DNA of 64,000 nt, from positions 620,001 through 684,000 of the forward strand of contig CAWBKX010000002.1 in the NCBI GenBank assembly GCA_963789565.1, read 5' to 3'. The DNA comes from CALAGB01 sp963789565 (GTDB lineage: Bacteria; Chloroflexota; Chloroflexia; Thermomicrobiales; Thermomicrobiaceae). Positions 9,184-17,857 of this stretch are shown here, one piece after another. Position 1 is the stretch's first letter. Every line of letters starts with the position of its first letter. Under the pieces are notes generated by a model, which was given only the letters and a program-made list of their open reading frames with translations, made no database searches and was not told the DNA's origin. Both the position numbers and the translations under genes were made by a program.

Positions 9184-10527
9184 ATGACAGAACGACTTCG
9201 AATCGGCGTGATCGGCGGCGGGATCGCGGGATTGACCGCCGCCTATCGTTTTGCCGCGGCAGGCCACGACGTGGTCCTGTGGGAGCGCGCCGAACGTATC
9301 GGTGGCCAGGCGGCCGCGTTTCCCGTTCTCGATACGGCACTGGAGTACTTCTATCACCACCTTTTCACCAGTGACCGCTCGATCGTCGATCTGATCGAGG
9401 AACTCGGCATCTCGGATCACCTCATCTGGCCGACCTCGAAGGTCGGCTTCTTTCAAGACGGTCGAATTTACCCGCTGTCGAGCGCGACCGATCTACTGAA
9501 GCTCGATTTCATTCCACTGGTCGATCGCATTCGAATCGGCGTGGTGACGCTTTACTTGCAGAAGACGAAGTCATGGAGAAAGTTCGAACGCGTCACGACT
9601 GCTCGTTGGCTTAGAAGGGCGGTCGGCGATCGGGCGTTTGACCGCGTGTGGGGAGCGCAGCTTCGGGCCAAGTTCGGCGCTCGCTACGATGAAGTCGCCA
9701 TGGTTTGGTTCTGGAACAAAATCTTCTTGCGCACTCAGTCGCGGCGATCTCCGCTCGAGAAAGAGCATCTGGGCTATATCCTCGGGAGCTTCAACGTACT
9801 GATCGATCGCCTTGGCGAGGCAATCGGCGAAAAAGGCGGAGTCATCAAGGCAGGTGTTGGCACGGATGCGCTCACCAAGACCGACAACGGTTGGCTCGTG
9901 AAGACGACTGAAGGTGAAGATGTGGAGCGCGACATCATTGTTGCTACTGTTCCATCTCCGATCCTTCTGCGTCTCGTCCCGGACCTACCTGAAGATTACC
10001 GCCGCAAGTTGACTGGCGCGATCTACCAGGCAGCCATCACCATGGTTCTTCAATCGCGTCGCCCGCTCTCGGAGATCTACTGGCTCAACATTGGTGATCC
10101 GTCGGTACCGTTCACGGGAGTGATCGAGCACACCAACTTGATCAGTCCAGAGCACTACCACGGCTGGCACTTGATCTATGCCGGCAAATATGTGGATCAG
10201 GACCACCCATACCTGACGATGTCGGATGAGGAACTGTTCGAGGAGTACGTGCCATACCTTCAACGGATCAATCCAGAATTCGATCGCAGTTGGGTTGAAA
10301 ATTACTGGGTGTTTCGAGAGCGCGCGGCGCAGCCAATCATCACAATGCACTATTCAGACCGCATCCCGGACCTGCGAACGCCTTTGCCTGGTCTGTATCT
10401 GGCAAACACATCGCAGATCTACCCCGAGGATCGCGGCACCAATTACAGCGTCCGCCTCGGCAACGACATTGCCAAGTTGGTCGAGAGCGACGTGTCAGGC
10501 AAAGTCAACTCTCGAATAGCGAACTGA
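9184..10527 (+). CDS. FAD-dependent oxidoreductase of the protoporphyrinogen oxidase / amine oxidase superfamily
   Basis: A 447-residue flavoprotein. The dinucleotide-binding motif is VIGGGIAGLTAAY (Gly11, Gly13, Gly16), followed by an acidic strand end (LWERAERIGGQAAAF). The C-terminus PGLYLANTSQIYPEDRGTN resembles the FAD-closing segment of the family. Family members act on protoporphyrinogen, carotenoids or UDP-sugars; nothing here decides between them. GGGGAGC precedes the ATG. It probably shares the secDF transcript, though no functional link is evident. No heme or carotenoid genes are adjacent. Confidence 0.8.
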   Translation: MTERLRIGVIGGGIAGLTAAYRFAAAGHDVVLWERAERIGGQAAAFPVLDTALEYFYHHLFTSDRSIVDLIEELGISDHLIWPTSKVGFFQDGRIYPLSSATDLLKLDFIPLVDRIRIGVVTLYLQKTKSWRKFERVTTARWLRRAVGDRAFDRVWGAQLRAKFGARYDEVAMVWFWNKIFLRTQSRRSPLEKEHLGYILGSFNVLIDRLGEAIGEKGGVIKAGVGTDALTKTDNGWLVKTTEGEDVERDIIVATVPSPILLRLVPDLPEDYRRKLTGAIYQAAITMVLQSRRPLSEIYWLNIGDPSVPFTGVIEHTNLISPEHYHGWHLIYAGKYVDQDHPYLTMSDEELFEEYVPYLQRINPEFDRSWVENYWVFRERAAQPIITMHYSDRIPDLRTPLPGLYLANTSQIYPEDRGTNYSVRLGNDIAKLVESDVSGKVNSRIAN

Positions 10528-10543
10528 GAAGAACTGGAGCCAA

Positions 10544-10558
10544 GGCCGATTGTCGGCC
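10544..10558 (+). terminator. small hairpin after the FAD oxidoreductase gene
   Basis: GGCCGA-TTG-TCGGCC forms a 6-bp stem with a 3-base loop shortly after the stop. It has no T-run, so termination is uncertain. It overlaps the putative -35 of the tRNA promoter. Confidence 0.3.
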
Positions 10559-10579
10559 GATTCAGGCCAATGGTATAGT
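10550..10579 (+). promoter_or_regulatory. putative promoter for tRNA-Arg
   Basis: TTGTCG (10550-10555), an 18-bp spacer and TATAGT (10574-10579), 17 bp before the mature tRNA 5' end. Confidence 0.5.
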
Positions 10580-10596
10580 GGTGCTTGGCCTCGCAT

Positions 10597-10669
10597 GCGC
10601 CCGTAGCTCAGTGGATAGAGCGTTTGCCTCCGGAGCAAAAGGCCGCAGGTTCGAATCCTGCCGGGCGTA
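10597..10669 (+). tRNA. tRNA-Arg(CCG)
   Basis: Folds as a full cloverleaf of 73 nt: acceptor GCGCCCG with CGGGCGT (terminal G-U), D stem GCTC/GAGC, anticodon stem TTTGC/GCAAA with loop CTCCGGA, T arm GCAGG-TTCGAAT-CCTGC. The anticodon CCG (10630-10632) reads the arginine codon CGG. The 3' CCA is not encoded (CCCCA follows the discriminator A). Confidence 0.96.
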
Positions 10670-10890
10670 CCCCAACAGTTCTTCTCATGGTCTCATTCAA
10701 ATTCTGATCGAAGGTCCGCAGTCGAACGAACGCCGGTTCGGGTGAGCGGAAACTGGCGGCGGCGCGCCGACTCCTGTGAGGGCGTTCGCCCCCTGCGTCT
10801 ACGAGCGCCTGAGCACTCTCCAAAACCAGCCATATTTTTTGTCATGGAGCTGGCGAAACTGTGTCGCCGGCGATGTGCGGTGGAGCGAGG

Positions 10891-11184
10891 CTAGGCGTCT
10901 GAGGCGTTGTCGGTTCTCACACTACCCAGAGGCTCGTCAATATGCCATTCCGCGTACTGAAGAATGTGGCGCTTGCGTCGCATGCGAACGAGGCGCATCC
11001 AAAAGGCGGCCGGTCCGGACACGAGGACCACAATGGCAGCTATCCACAGAACGTGGCCGGCGAGCACGAATATGACGGTGTCCCACGATGAAGTCAGCCA
11101 GAGAATGACCACCAGGGTAAAGATCTTGAACCCCAGCAAAATCCCGATGTAGGCGTACAGGGCGCTGCGCTCTGCCTCTTCCAT
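10891..11184 (-). CDS. small two-helix membrane protein, function unknown
   Basis: A 97-residue protein with two hydrophobic segments (about 10-31 and 38-59) separated by SSWDT, then a basic patch (RLVRMRRKRH), predicting a hairpin with a cytoplasmic tail. I do not recognise the family. The charge and hydrophobic pattern look protein-like. It lies between tRNA-Arg and the bactofilin genes on the opposite strand. Confidence 0.6.
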   Translation of the reverse strand: MEEAERSALYAYIGILLGFKIFTLVVILWLTSSWDTVIFVLAGHVLWIAAIVVLVSGPAAFWMRLVRMRRKRHILQYAEWHIDEPLGSVRTDNASDA

Positions 11185-11274
11185 GGCTAAAGTCTACCCT
11201 GTTGCAAAGCATCACCCAAGCAGCAAAGTCGGCGAAAACGATGGCCGCGGAGGCATTTTCCCGGTCCGCATCCC

Positions 11275-11303
11275 TAGACAACTATGTACGTACACTATAT
11301 ACT
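11275..11303 (+). promoter_or_regulatory. putative promoter for the bactofilin genes
   Basis: TAGACA (11275-11280), a 17-bp spacer and TATACT (11298-11303). The predicted transcript start near 11310 leaves about 85 nt before ATG 11395. A second weak hexamer TAAAAT lies at 11370-11375. Confidence 0.6.
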
Positions 11304-11394
11304 TACACCGTCGGAGCCGAAGGTACGTGGGGATTTCTCGGCTCTGGTGCGCCACTAGACCGTCCATAGTAAAATCGCTAGGAGCGAGTACACG

Positions 11395-12288
11395 ATGAGT
11401 GCTAAGCCAATTCCAGCATTCTGGCGGGGAGCGATGAGCTCATTTGGCAGCAGCGTTTGGCGGCCCGGGAGTCTTACCGACTGGCTCGCCCGCACCTGGA
11501 GATGGCGACCATCGTTGCTTGCTGAGTGGCGCAGTGGGATCCTTTCGTTCAGCGGGCATGCACACGCTGACGTCCAGAACGAGATCAACCAGCCCGCCAC
11601 CTTGCCAGCAACTGAACAGACTCGAGCGGGAGGAATGCTCATGATGTTCCGCAAGGACAACAACCCGCGGAGCGACTCATTTCAACGTCAGGTCACCAGC
11701 CTACGCAAGCAGGCGCAGACCGACGAAGATCTCGGAACCGACGAGTATCGATATGATGAGCCGCAGGACACCTCACAGTTCGCCACGGCGGCAGCAGCAC
11801 AGCGTGACGAAGACTTCGCCGCGAGTCGTTCTTCGGCTGAAGACCTGACTCAGACGCAATCAATCGCGCAGGCGCAGCCCGCCTATCGTCCCAGTTGGCA
11901 GACTTCCGACGCGTCAACCAGCGTCGTTTCGTCCAATTCGAACTGGAACGGTGTACTGCGCACCGAGGGCTCCATCAACGTGCATGGACGTGCCGAGGGT
12001 GAGCTGCACGCTGCCAACGACGTCTTCGTAGCCGAGGGTGCCGAGGTGGATGCGCACATCTTCGCCGATAACGTCGTCGTTGCCGGTACGGTGCGAGGCA
12101 AAGTCGAGGCCCGTGGGCGCCTTGAGCTGCTGGCCCAAGGGCACGTCTCAGGTGACGTCAATGCGCCAAGACTGATCGTTCACGAGGGGGCACAGCTCTC
12201 TGGACAGCTCAAGATGGAATCCAGTGGAACGGCGACCACATATTCAACGGATGCGGGGACGACGACGGGGAGACGATCCTCGCGGTAG
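11395..12288 (+). CDS. bactofilin-family cytoskeletal protein (long N-terminus)
   Basis: A bactofilin (DUF583) that polymerises without nucleotide into filaments scaffolding envelope processes. The core beta-helix spans about residues 175-270 of the 297-residue form (NGVLRTEGSINVHGRAEGEL through GAQLSGQLKM). Ahead of it is a long Gln/Ser/Ala-rich disordered stretch. Two starts are credible: ATG 11395 with AGGAG (11380-11384), and ATG 11641 with GGGAGG (11628-11633) seven bases before it, giving about 215 residues beginning MMFRKDNN. The shorter form fits bactofilin architecture better; the extra 82 residues are Trp-rich and unfamiliar. A second bactofilin gene follows by 31 bp. Confidence 0.85.
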   Translation: MSAKPIPAFWRGAMSSFGSSVWRPGSLTDWLARTWRWRPSLLAEWRSGILSFSGHAHADVQNEINQPATLPATEQTRAGGMLMMFRKDNNPRSDSFQRQVTSLRKQAQTDEDLGTDEYRYDEPQDTSQFATAAAAQRDEDFAASRSSAEDLTQTQSIAQAQPAYRPSWQTSDASTSVVSSNSNWNGVLRTEGSINVHGRAEGELHAANDVFVAEGAEVDAHIFADNVVVAGTVRGKVEARGRLELLAQGHVSGDVNAPRLIVHEGAQLSGQLKMESSGTATTYSTDAGTTTGRRSSR

Positions 12289-12319
12289 GCTGTACTGACA
12301 GCATTGTGGAGGGACGCAG

Positions 12320-12826
12320 ATGTCGTATCGACCGTCGGGTCCAAGTGGCTCGTATGGTGAGAGCTCGGCTCAGTCAACCGAGGCCTATAGCCTGGTGGAC
12401 CGCCACTCGAACGTGGAGGGCACCTTCACGACCGATCGCGATCTGCGCATCGAAGGCGTACTCCGTGGAAATGTGAAGTGCCAAGGCCTACTCTACATTG
12501 CCGAGGGCGCGGACATTGACGCCTCGGTCGAAGCGTCCAGTATTGCCGTCGCCGGTCAACTTCGCGGTACGGTAACGTGCCGCGGCAAGCTCCAGCTCAT
12601 GCCGACCGGCCGAGTCTATGCCACTGTGGTGACGGAGAGCCTGGTCATCAATGAGGGCGCAATCCTCGAAGGCGAGCTTCGCATGGAAGCCCCGTCGATG
12701 ATGACTGGAACGAAGTCTTCGCCAACCGAATCAAATGATAACGCGCAGAGCGTCTTGCGCAGATTCGGATCTGATGAAGACGAGACTCTCTCAGGCACGC
12801 GGACGCGCAAAGAGTCGGACGAATAG
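12320..12826 (+). CDS. bactofilin-family protein, second copy
   Basis: 168 residues. The beta-helix core is at about 33-128 (VEGTFTTDRDLRIEGVLRGN through GAILEGELRM), flanked by short charged tails. GGAGGGACGCAG precedes the ATG. Neighbouring bactofilin paralogues often co-polymerise, so these two probably form mixed filaments (inference). No peptidase or chromosome-segregation partner is adjacent. Confidence 0.88.
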   Translation: MSYRPSGPSGSYGESSAQSTEAYSLVDRHSNVEGTFTTDRDLRIEGVLRGNVKCQGLLYIAEGADIDASVEASSIAVAGQLRGTVTCRGKLQLMPTGRVYATVVTESLVINEGAILEGELRMEAPSMMTGTKSSPTESNDNAQSVLRRFGSDEDETLSGTRTRKESDE

Positions 12827-12880
12827 TCCACCACGACCCATAAATCCAGGATGGCTCGTAGCCAGCTCCAGCAGAGTGCA

Positions 12881-12889
12881 TGCTATAAT
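12881..12889 (+). promoter_or_regulatory. extended -10 promoter element before the SH3 protein gene
   Basis: TGC-TATAAT is an exact extended -10. No clear -35 was seen, as expected for this class. The leader to GTG 13023 would be about 127 nt. Confidence 0.55.
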
Positions 12890-13022
12890 GTCGACGACGG
12901 CTGGGGCAAAAAACGAGTCGCGTGTTCCGGCAAGGGACTATTTGATGTCCCGCGTCTGCTGTGCGCTCTGATGATCTCAGCCTCTTCCCCGATGATCAGA
13001 AACGCGGCAGAGAGGGAACTGC

Positions 13023-13991
13023 GTGACTGTCCGCAAATGTAGTACGTGTAAGCACTACGAACCGGCTCCCATCTGGCGGAAGGGATGGTGCCGGAACCCG
13101 CTCCTTTACTCGCCCCAACAAAGCCACCTCGTTGGCGAGGACGATCTGGATTGCGACCGCGGCATGGGCAATTATTGGGAGCCGATCGAGGGTCCCACCG
13201 TCGGAGCCGCCGCGAGGAACGCGCAAGCCACCGAAGAGCGTCCTGAACAGCGAGCGCGGGTTTCCCAGCCCGATGATCTGTCGCTTTCAGCGATGACTAG
13301 TAGTTCTGGTCCCCGGGCCACCACGAGTCGGACGACTGACGACCGAGGAGGTGAAATGAACCAGTACCCGCCGTCGGGTCCCCGCCGTAATGTTGATGAT
13401 TTCGATGACGATGAGGATACCGGACATCCCTCTTCCTCGCCGTCAGATCCGAACGGGCCAGGGGGGAACGATCGGCAGTTCACCTACTATCCGGAAGAGC
13501 GCTATTGGACGGATTACTTGCGCATTGCCGCGCCGGTGCTGGGTGTCATCGTCCTTCTCGGGCTTGCCTGGTTCTGGTTGAGTCATCTCATTGGCGGTGG
13601 GAACGGCGCAGCAACTACCCCGGGAACCACTCCAACTTCGAGCTCTCAGGTCATCATTTCTGGAAGTCCTACACCGTCGTCGGTCACAGGCACTCCACGA
13701 GTGGTGGCAACCGCAACCGGCTCGACGGCATCAGGGTCTCCAACGACTGCCGCGTCTGGGACGCTCGCTTCAGGTGCGTCCGCGGTAGTCGCCAACACCG
13801 GCGGGACTGGCGTGAACATGCGTGACACTGCATCGACCGGCGGAAACGTGGTTGACACCCTGTCGGAGGGGACGGCCGTGACGATCACCGGGGACTCGAC
13901 CGACGCCGACGGGTACACCTGGTGGCCCGTCAAGACGAGCAGCGGTGAAACTGGCTACATCGTCGCCGACTATCTTGAACCATCGTCCTGA
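13023..13991 (+). CDS. membrane-anchored protein with Cys-rich N-terminus and bacterial SH3 domain
   Basis: 322 residues. Residues 6-45 hold CSTCKHYE, WCRNP and DCDRG, a possible metal-binding knuckle. A disordered acidic region follows, then one membrane helix (about 166-190, RIAAPVLGVIVLLGLAWFWL), a Ser/Thr-rich linker and a C-terminal SH3b domain (about 255-320, NMRDTASTGGNVVDTL ... GYIVADYLEP). SH3b domains outside the cell usually bind wall peptides. It starts at GTG with AGAGGG upstream. Inside, AGGAGGTGA (13346-13354) directly precedes an in-frame ATG at 13356 (MNQYPPSGPRR), which would yield a second product lacking the Cys-rich part. Exact role unknown. Confidence 0.82.
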   Translation: MTVRKCSTCKHYEPAPIWRKGWCRNPLLYSPQQSHLVGEDDLDCDRGMGNYWEPIEGPTVGAAARNAQATEERPEQRARVSQPDDLSLSAMTSSSGPRATTSRTTDDRGGEMNQYPPSGPRRNVDDFDDDEDTGHPSSSPSDPNGPGGNDRQFTYYPEERYWTDYLRIAAPVLGVIVLLGLAWFWLSHLIGGGNGAATTPGTTPTSSSQVIISGSPTPSSVTGTPRVVATATGSTASGSPTTAASGTLASGASAVVANTGGTGVNMRDTASTGGNVVDTLSEGTAVTITGDSTDADGYTWWPVKTSSGETGYIVADYLEPSS

Positions 13992-14019
13992 CGGCCGATA
14001 GCCGATAAGAATAGCCCTA

Positions 14020-14028
14020 TGCTATACT
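14020..14028 (+). promoter_or_regulatory. extended -10 promoter element for rpsB
   Basis: TGC-TATACT lies about 125 bp before the rpsB start. The leader contains a GGCC/GGCC hairpin near the transcript start and a GTGCCGT (14082-14088) / ACGGCAC (14116-14122) inverted repeat, which could form an autoregulatory leader structure (inference). Confidence 0.6.
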
Positions 14029-14152
14029 GATTTGCGGCCGCATTCGTGGCCAAATTTCCACGTGCCCGGACTGATCCTGGTGTGCCGTGCGAGCTGCGGT
14101 CCTGGATTGGGGTGAACGGCACGGTCGATGAAACACCAGGAAGGACACGTCT

Positions 14153-15001
14153 TTGGTCACCGTCTCCGAGAGCGAAGCCACTCGCGTCACAATGAAGACG
14201 CTTCTCGAAGCGGGTGTGCATTTTGGGCACCAGACGAAGCGCTGGAACCCCAAGATGCGGCCCTACATCTTCTCCGATCGTCACGGCATCCACGTCATCG
14301 ATTTGCAGCAGACCGCGCGTCTGCTTGAGGAAGCCCAGGATGTCGCCCGCGACATTGCCCTGAACGGTGGTCGCATCATCTTCGTGGGCACCAAGAAGCA
14401 GGCCCAGGACACGATGCGAAACGAAGCCGGTCGTTGCGGCATGCCTTTCGTGGATCGGCGTTGGCTCGGCGGAACCCTCACCAACTTCGTCACAATTCGA
14501 TCCCGGTTGCGGTACCTGCGGGAGCTCGAGCGCCGCGTATACGGCGGAGAAATCGAGAACCTTCCCAAGCAGGAGCAAGTCAAGACGCATCGTGAGCTCG
14601 AGAAACTTCAGGAGTCATTGGGTGGTCTGCGCGACTTGACCCAGCTTCCTTCGGCTATTTTCATCGTTGATCCGAAGCGGGAAACGATCGCAGTCGCTGA
14701 GGCACGACGGCTCGGAATTCCGATCATCGCGATGGTCGACACGAATTGCGACCCTGATCTGGTCGACTACGTCATACCGTCCAATGACGATGCCATTCGA
14801 GCCGTTCGCTTGATCACCTCGCGGATCGCCGATGCGGTTGTCGAGGGACGCACCGAAGCTGAGAGCACCATGGCCGGCGAGCCGGGTGTCGACGCAGCTG
14901 GCGACAAGTCGTCCTACGAGTTCTCCGATGAGGACGAGAGCGAAGAGGACGAGGAAGAAGATGACTCGAGTAAAGTCGCTCGGGGCACCACTCGCCGCTA
15001 A
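14153..15001 (+). CDS. rpsB: 30S ribosomal protein S2
   Basis: 282 residues. The S2 core is clear: TMKTLLEAGVHFGHQTKRWN, GIHVIDLQQTARLL, IFVGTKKQAQ, RWLGGTLTNF and PIIAMVDTNCDPD. It starts at TTG with AGGAAGGA upstream; no ATG lies before the conserved region. The C-terminal 50 residues form an acidic extension (EDESEEDEEEDD) beyond the usual S2 end. It is followed by tsf, the standard bacterial pairing, after a gap containing a perfect hairpin. Confidence 0.97.
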   Translation: MVTVSESEATRVTMKTLLEAGVHFGHQTKRWNPKMRPYIFSDRHGIHVIDLQQTARLLEEAQDVARDIALNGGRIIFVGTKKQAQDTMRNEAGRCGMPFVDRRWLGGTLTNFVTIRSRLRYLRELERRVYGGEIENLPKQEQVKTHRELEKLQESLGGLRDLTQLPSAIFIVDPKRETIAVAEARRLGIPIIAMVDTNCDPDLVDYVIPSNDDAIRAVRLITSRIADAVVEGRTEAESTMAGEPGVDAAGDKSSYEFSDEDESEEDEEEDDSSKVARGTTRR

Positions 15002-15020
15002 GTTTTGACGCTCATCGTTC

Positions 15021-15044
15021 GAGGCCGGCTCCAACGCCGGCCTC
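15021..15044 (+). terminator. hairpin between rpsB and tsf
   Basis: GAGGCCGGC-TCCAAC-GCCGGCCTC is a perfect 9-bp stem with a 6-base loop. No T-run follows, so it may be an attenuator or an mRNA processing or stability element that lowers tsf relative to rpsB. Confidence 0.5.
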
Positions 15045-15080
15045 AGCATATCTCTCAATACAGACACCGAGGGAGGAAAC

Positions 15081-15659
15081 GTGCAAATCACCACGCAGAT
15101 GGTGAAGGATCTCCGTGAGCAAACGGGCGCCGGAATCATGGACGCCAAGCGAGCACTTGAGTCCGCGGACGGAGACTTCACCAAGGCAACTCAGATTCTT
15201 CAGCAGCAGGGACTGAAGCGAGCCGAGCGGAAATCCGACCGTGATGCCTCCGAGGGCCTCGTATGGTCATACATCCACGGCGGACAGCCGGGGCAAAGCG
15301 GCGGTCGCATCGGAACGCTCGTCGAAGTCAACTGTGAGACCGACTTTGTGGCCCGAACCGAGGACTTCCGGTCGCTCGTGCGTGACATCGCGATGCAGGT
15401 CGCGGCGTCCAATCCGAGGTACGTTTCGGAAGGCGACGTTCCCGAGGACGCGCTCGCCGCGGGCGAGAAGGAATTCGGGGATCGGGAAAAGTTCCTGGAG
15501 GCGGCGGCACTCCTGTCGCAGCCGTTCATCAAGGATCCGAAACGCAATATCCAGGACTTGGTCAAGGAGCAGATCGGCAAGCTGGGAGAGAACATCGTCG
15601 TGCGGCGATTCGTTCGGTTTGAGCTCGGAGCCAGCGTCGACGACTCGGCTCAGGAGTAA
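15081..15659 (+). CDS. tsf: elongation factor Ts (short form)
   Basis: EF-Ts recycles EF-Tu by exchanging GDP for GTP. 192 residues, the short form lacking the longer dimerisation part found in E. coli. Seen: N-terminal UBA-like domain with VKDLREQTGAGIMDAKRAL and the EF-Tu contact CETDFVARTEDF. It starts at GTG preceded by GGAGG. It lies between rpsB and pyrH as in most bacteria. Confidence 0.97.
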   Translation: MQITTQMVKDLREQTGAGIMDAKRALESADGDFTKATQILQQQGLKRAERKSDRDASEGLVWSYIHGGQPGQSGGRIGTLVEVNCETDFVARTEDFRSLVRDIAMQVAASNPRYVSEGDVPEDALAAGEKEFGDREKFLEAAALLSQPFIKDPKRNIQDLVKEQIGKLGENIVVRRFVRFELGASVDDSAQE

Positions 15660-15667
15660 CTGGAATC

Positions 15668-16417
15668 GTGTCAGAACCTGGCGACCGTAGCCAAACCGAC
15701 CGTCGCGAACTGCGCTATTCACGCGTCGTCTTGAAGCTTTCAGGCGAGGCGCTGATGGGTCAGTTTGGCTACGGCGTCGACCCGGTCGTCGTAACGGCGC
15801 TCGCGGATGAGATTTCGCGGGTCGTATCCGAAGGCATCGAACTCGCCATCGTCGTCGGTGGCGGAAACATCTGGCGTGGGTTGGCCGCAAGCTCACGCGG
15901 CATGGACCGCGCCACGGCCGACTATATGGGGATGTTGGCGACCGTGATCAACGCGCTGGCACTGCAAGACGCTCTCGAACATCAGGGAGTTCAGACGCGC
16001 GTACAAACCGCCGTCGAAATGCACCAGGTCGCCGAACCGTATATCCGCCGTCGCGCCATCCGTCACATGGAAAAGGGCCGCGTCGTGATCCTCGCTGGAG
16101 GCACCGGCAATCCCTATTTCACAACTGATACCGCGGCGGCATTGCGCGCGCTCGAGATCGGCGCGGAAGTGATTTTGATGGGCAAGAATCACGTGGATGG
16201 TGTTTACGACGACGATCCCAAGCTGAACCCCACGGCCACGCTCTACAAAACCGTTTCGCACCAGGAAGCTCTCGAACGCAATCTGCGAGTAATGGATCAA
16301 TCGGCACTGGCGCTCTGCCGTGAAAACAATCTGCCAATCGTAGTCTTCGATCTGTTGACTCCCGGCAATATTGAGCGGGCGGCGCTTGGCGAAGACGTTG
16401 GAACGCTCGTGTCATAA
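15668..16417 (+). CDS. pyrH: UMP kinase
   Basis: Phosphorylates UMP to UDP in pyrimidine nucleotide synthesis. 249 residues, amino-acid kinase fold: KLSGEALMG near residue 20, IVVGGGNIWRG, ILAGGTGNPYFTTDTAAALR and the lysine-containing VILMGKNHVDGVYDDDPK. GTG start, eight bases after the tsf stop, so the two are translated from one message. Confidence 0.96.
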   Translation: MSEPGDRSQTDRRELRYSRVVLKLSGEALMGQFGYGVDPVVVTALADEISRVVSEGIELAIVVGGGNIWRGLAASSRGMDRATADYMGMLATVINALALQDALEHQGVQTRVQTAVEMHQVAEPYIRRRAIRHMEKGRVVILAGGTGNPYFTTDTAAALRALEIGAEVILMGKNHVDGVYDDDPKLNPTATLYKTVSHQEALERNLRVMDQSALALCRENNLPIVVFDLLTPGNIERAALGEDVGTLVS

Positions 16418-16488
16418 CGCGCCTCATCCAACCCGATGAGAGTGCAGATCGTCACCGGACACCGAGCGACAACGAGGAGGGATGACCG

Positions 16489-17046
16489 ATGGTTGATGAC
16501 ATACTCCTCGACGCAGAAGATCGAATGGAGAAGACGATTGTCGCGCTCAGGCGCGAGCTCTCCGGAATTCGAACAGGTCGGGCCGCGCCGGGACTCATCG
16601 AACATCTCGACGTCGAATACTATGGAACCGCGACACCGCTCAATCAGCTTGCCGGTATCAGCGCGCCTGAGCCGCGACTTCTGGTCGTGCAACCGTGGGA
16701 CCGTGGATCGTTGGGAATTATCGAGAAGGCTATCCGAGGATCTGACCTCGGTTTGAACCCCACCAACGATGGTCAGCTCATTCGCATTGCCATTCCAGCT
16801 TTGACCGAGGAGCGCCGCAAGTCACTCGTACGCGTAGTACGCGCCAAGGTCGAAGAAGACCGCGTAGCGCTGCGCAACATTCGTCGCGACGCCGTAGCGC
16901 AGATCAAAGATCTGATGAAAGACAAGCAGATCGGGGAGGACGACGAGCGCCGAGGCGAGCAGCAGATTCAGGATCTCACCGACCGATTTGTCAGTGAAGC
17001 GGACAAGATAGGAAAGCAAAAAGAGGATGAAGTCCTCGAAGTCTGA
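16489..17046 (+). CDS. frr: ribosome recycling factor
   Basis: 185 residues. Splits post-termination ribosomes with EF-G. Seen: RRELSGIRTGRAAPGL, YYGTATPLNQLA, LLVVQPWDRGSL and the long helical C-terminus. AGGAGG (16475-16480) precedes the ATG by eight bases. It overlaps the next gene by 20 bp. Confidence 0.97.
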   Translation: MVDDILLDAEDRMEKTIVALRRELSGIRTGRAAPGLIEHLDVEYYGTATPLNQLAGISAPEPRLLVVQPWDRGSLGIIEKAIRGSDLGLNPTNDGQLIRIAIPALTEERRKSLVRVVRAKVEEDRVALRNIRRDAVAQIKDLMKDKQIGEDDERRGEQQIQDLTDRFVSEADKIGKQKEDEVLEV

Positions 17047-17839
17047 TCGCTCAGCGGCAGCATCGGCGTCTCCGGGAGAGGAACCCTCTGCGGAGGCGGA
17101 GAACGGCTCGGCCGGTGGAAGCCGACGAGTCCCGCGGCACGTTGCCATCATTATGGACGGCAACGGCCGCTGGGCGACCAAGCGCGGCAAGCCGCGCATT
17201 TCAGGCCATGAGGCAGGGACCGAGAACATCCGTCGCATCACCAACAAGGCAGGTGAAATCGGCATTGGCTACCTGACACTCTGGGCATTCTCGACCGAGA
17301 ATTGGCGACGCCCTCGCGACGAGGTCGAGGGGATTCTGCGAATTCTGGCGGACGCGATCAGCAGCGAGACCGAAGACTTGAACAACCGTGGCGCTCAGTT
17401 ACGGCATATCGGATCTCTTGACGGTCTCGAACCCGAACTCCAGGACGCGATCAAGGATTCGATCGCGCTGACGCGCGACAACGATCAGATAGTCCTGACC
17501 CTGGCGTTCAATTACGGGGGGCGTGCGGAGCTGATTCAAGCGATTCGGCGCATCATCGACGACGGAGTGCCGGCGAACGAGGTGAACGAGGACCTGATCA
17601 GCCGCTATCTCTACACACACGATATGCCAGACCCGGATCTCATTATCCGTACCTCCGGAGAATATCGAACGAGCAATTTTCTCCTCTGGCAGGCCGCCTA
17701 CGCCGAGTATTACTTCACCCCTGTTCTCTGGCCGGACTTCGGACCAGACGACCTCGAGGAAGCCGTCAACGAATATCGCAACCGCGATCGGCGGTTCGGG
17801 GGAATCAAGTCAGCAGCCCCGGGTCGGACTTCCAGCTGA
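17027..17839 (+). CDS. uppS: isoprenyl transferase (undecaprenyl diphosphate synthase family)
   Basis: A cis-prenyltransferase that makes the C55-class lipid carrier for cell-wall synthesis. 270 residues. Seen: catalytic aspartate motif AIIMDGNGRWA, AGTENIRRI, LTLWAFSTENWRRP and the C-terminal LIIRTSGEYRTSNFLLWQ and EYYFTPVLWPDF. The first 35 residues are Ser/Ala/Glu-rich and not conserved, so the true start could be slightly downstream. The start lies inside frr, indicating translational coupling. Confidence 0.95.
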   Translation: MKSSKSDRSAAASASPGEEPSAEAENGSAGGSRRVPRHVAIIMDGNGRWATKRGKPRISGHEAGTENIRRITNKAGEIGIGYLTLWAFSTENWRRPRDEVEGILRILADAISSETEDLNNRGAQLRHIGSLDGLEPELQDAIKDSIALTRDNDQIVLTLAFNYGGRAELIQAIRRIIDDGVPANEVNEDLISRYLYTHDMPDPDLIIRTSGEYRTSNFLLWQAAYAEYYFTPVLWPDFGPDDLEEAVNEYRNRDRRFGGIKSAAPGRTSS

Positions 17840-17857
17840 ACGGAGGTCCCGCGGAGC

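Noticed and set aside
13023..13355. Metal-binding N-terminus as a separate zinc-ribbon gene
   Set aside because: The frame runs unbroken into the SH3 part, so I keep one gene and report the internal start as a finding.
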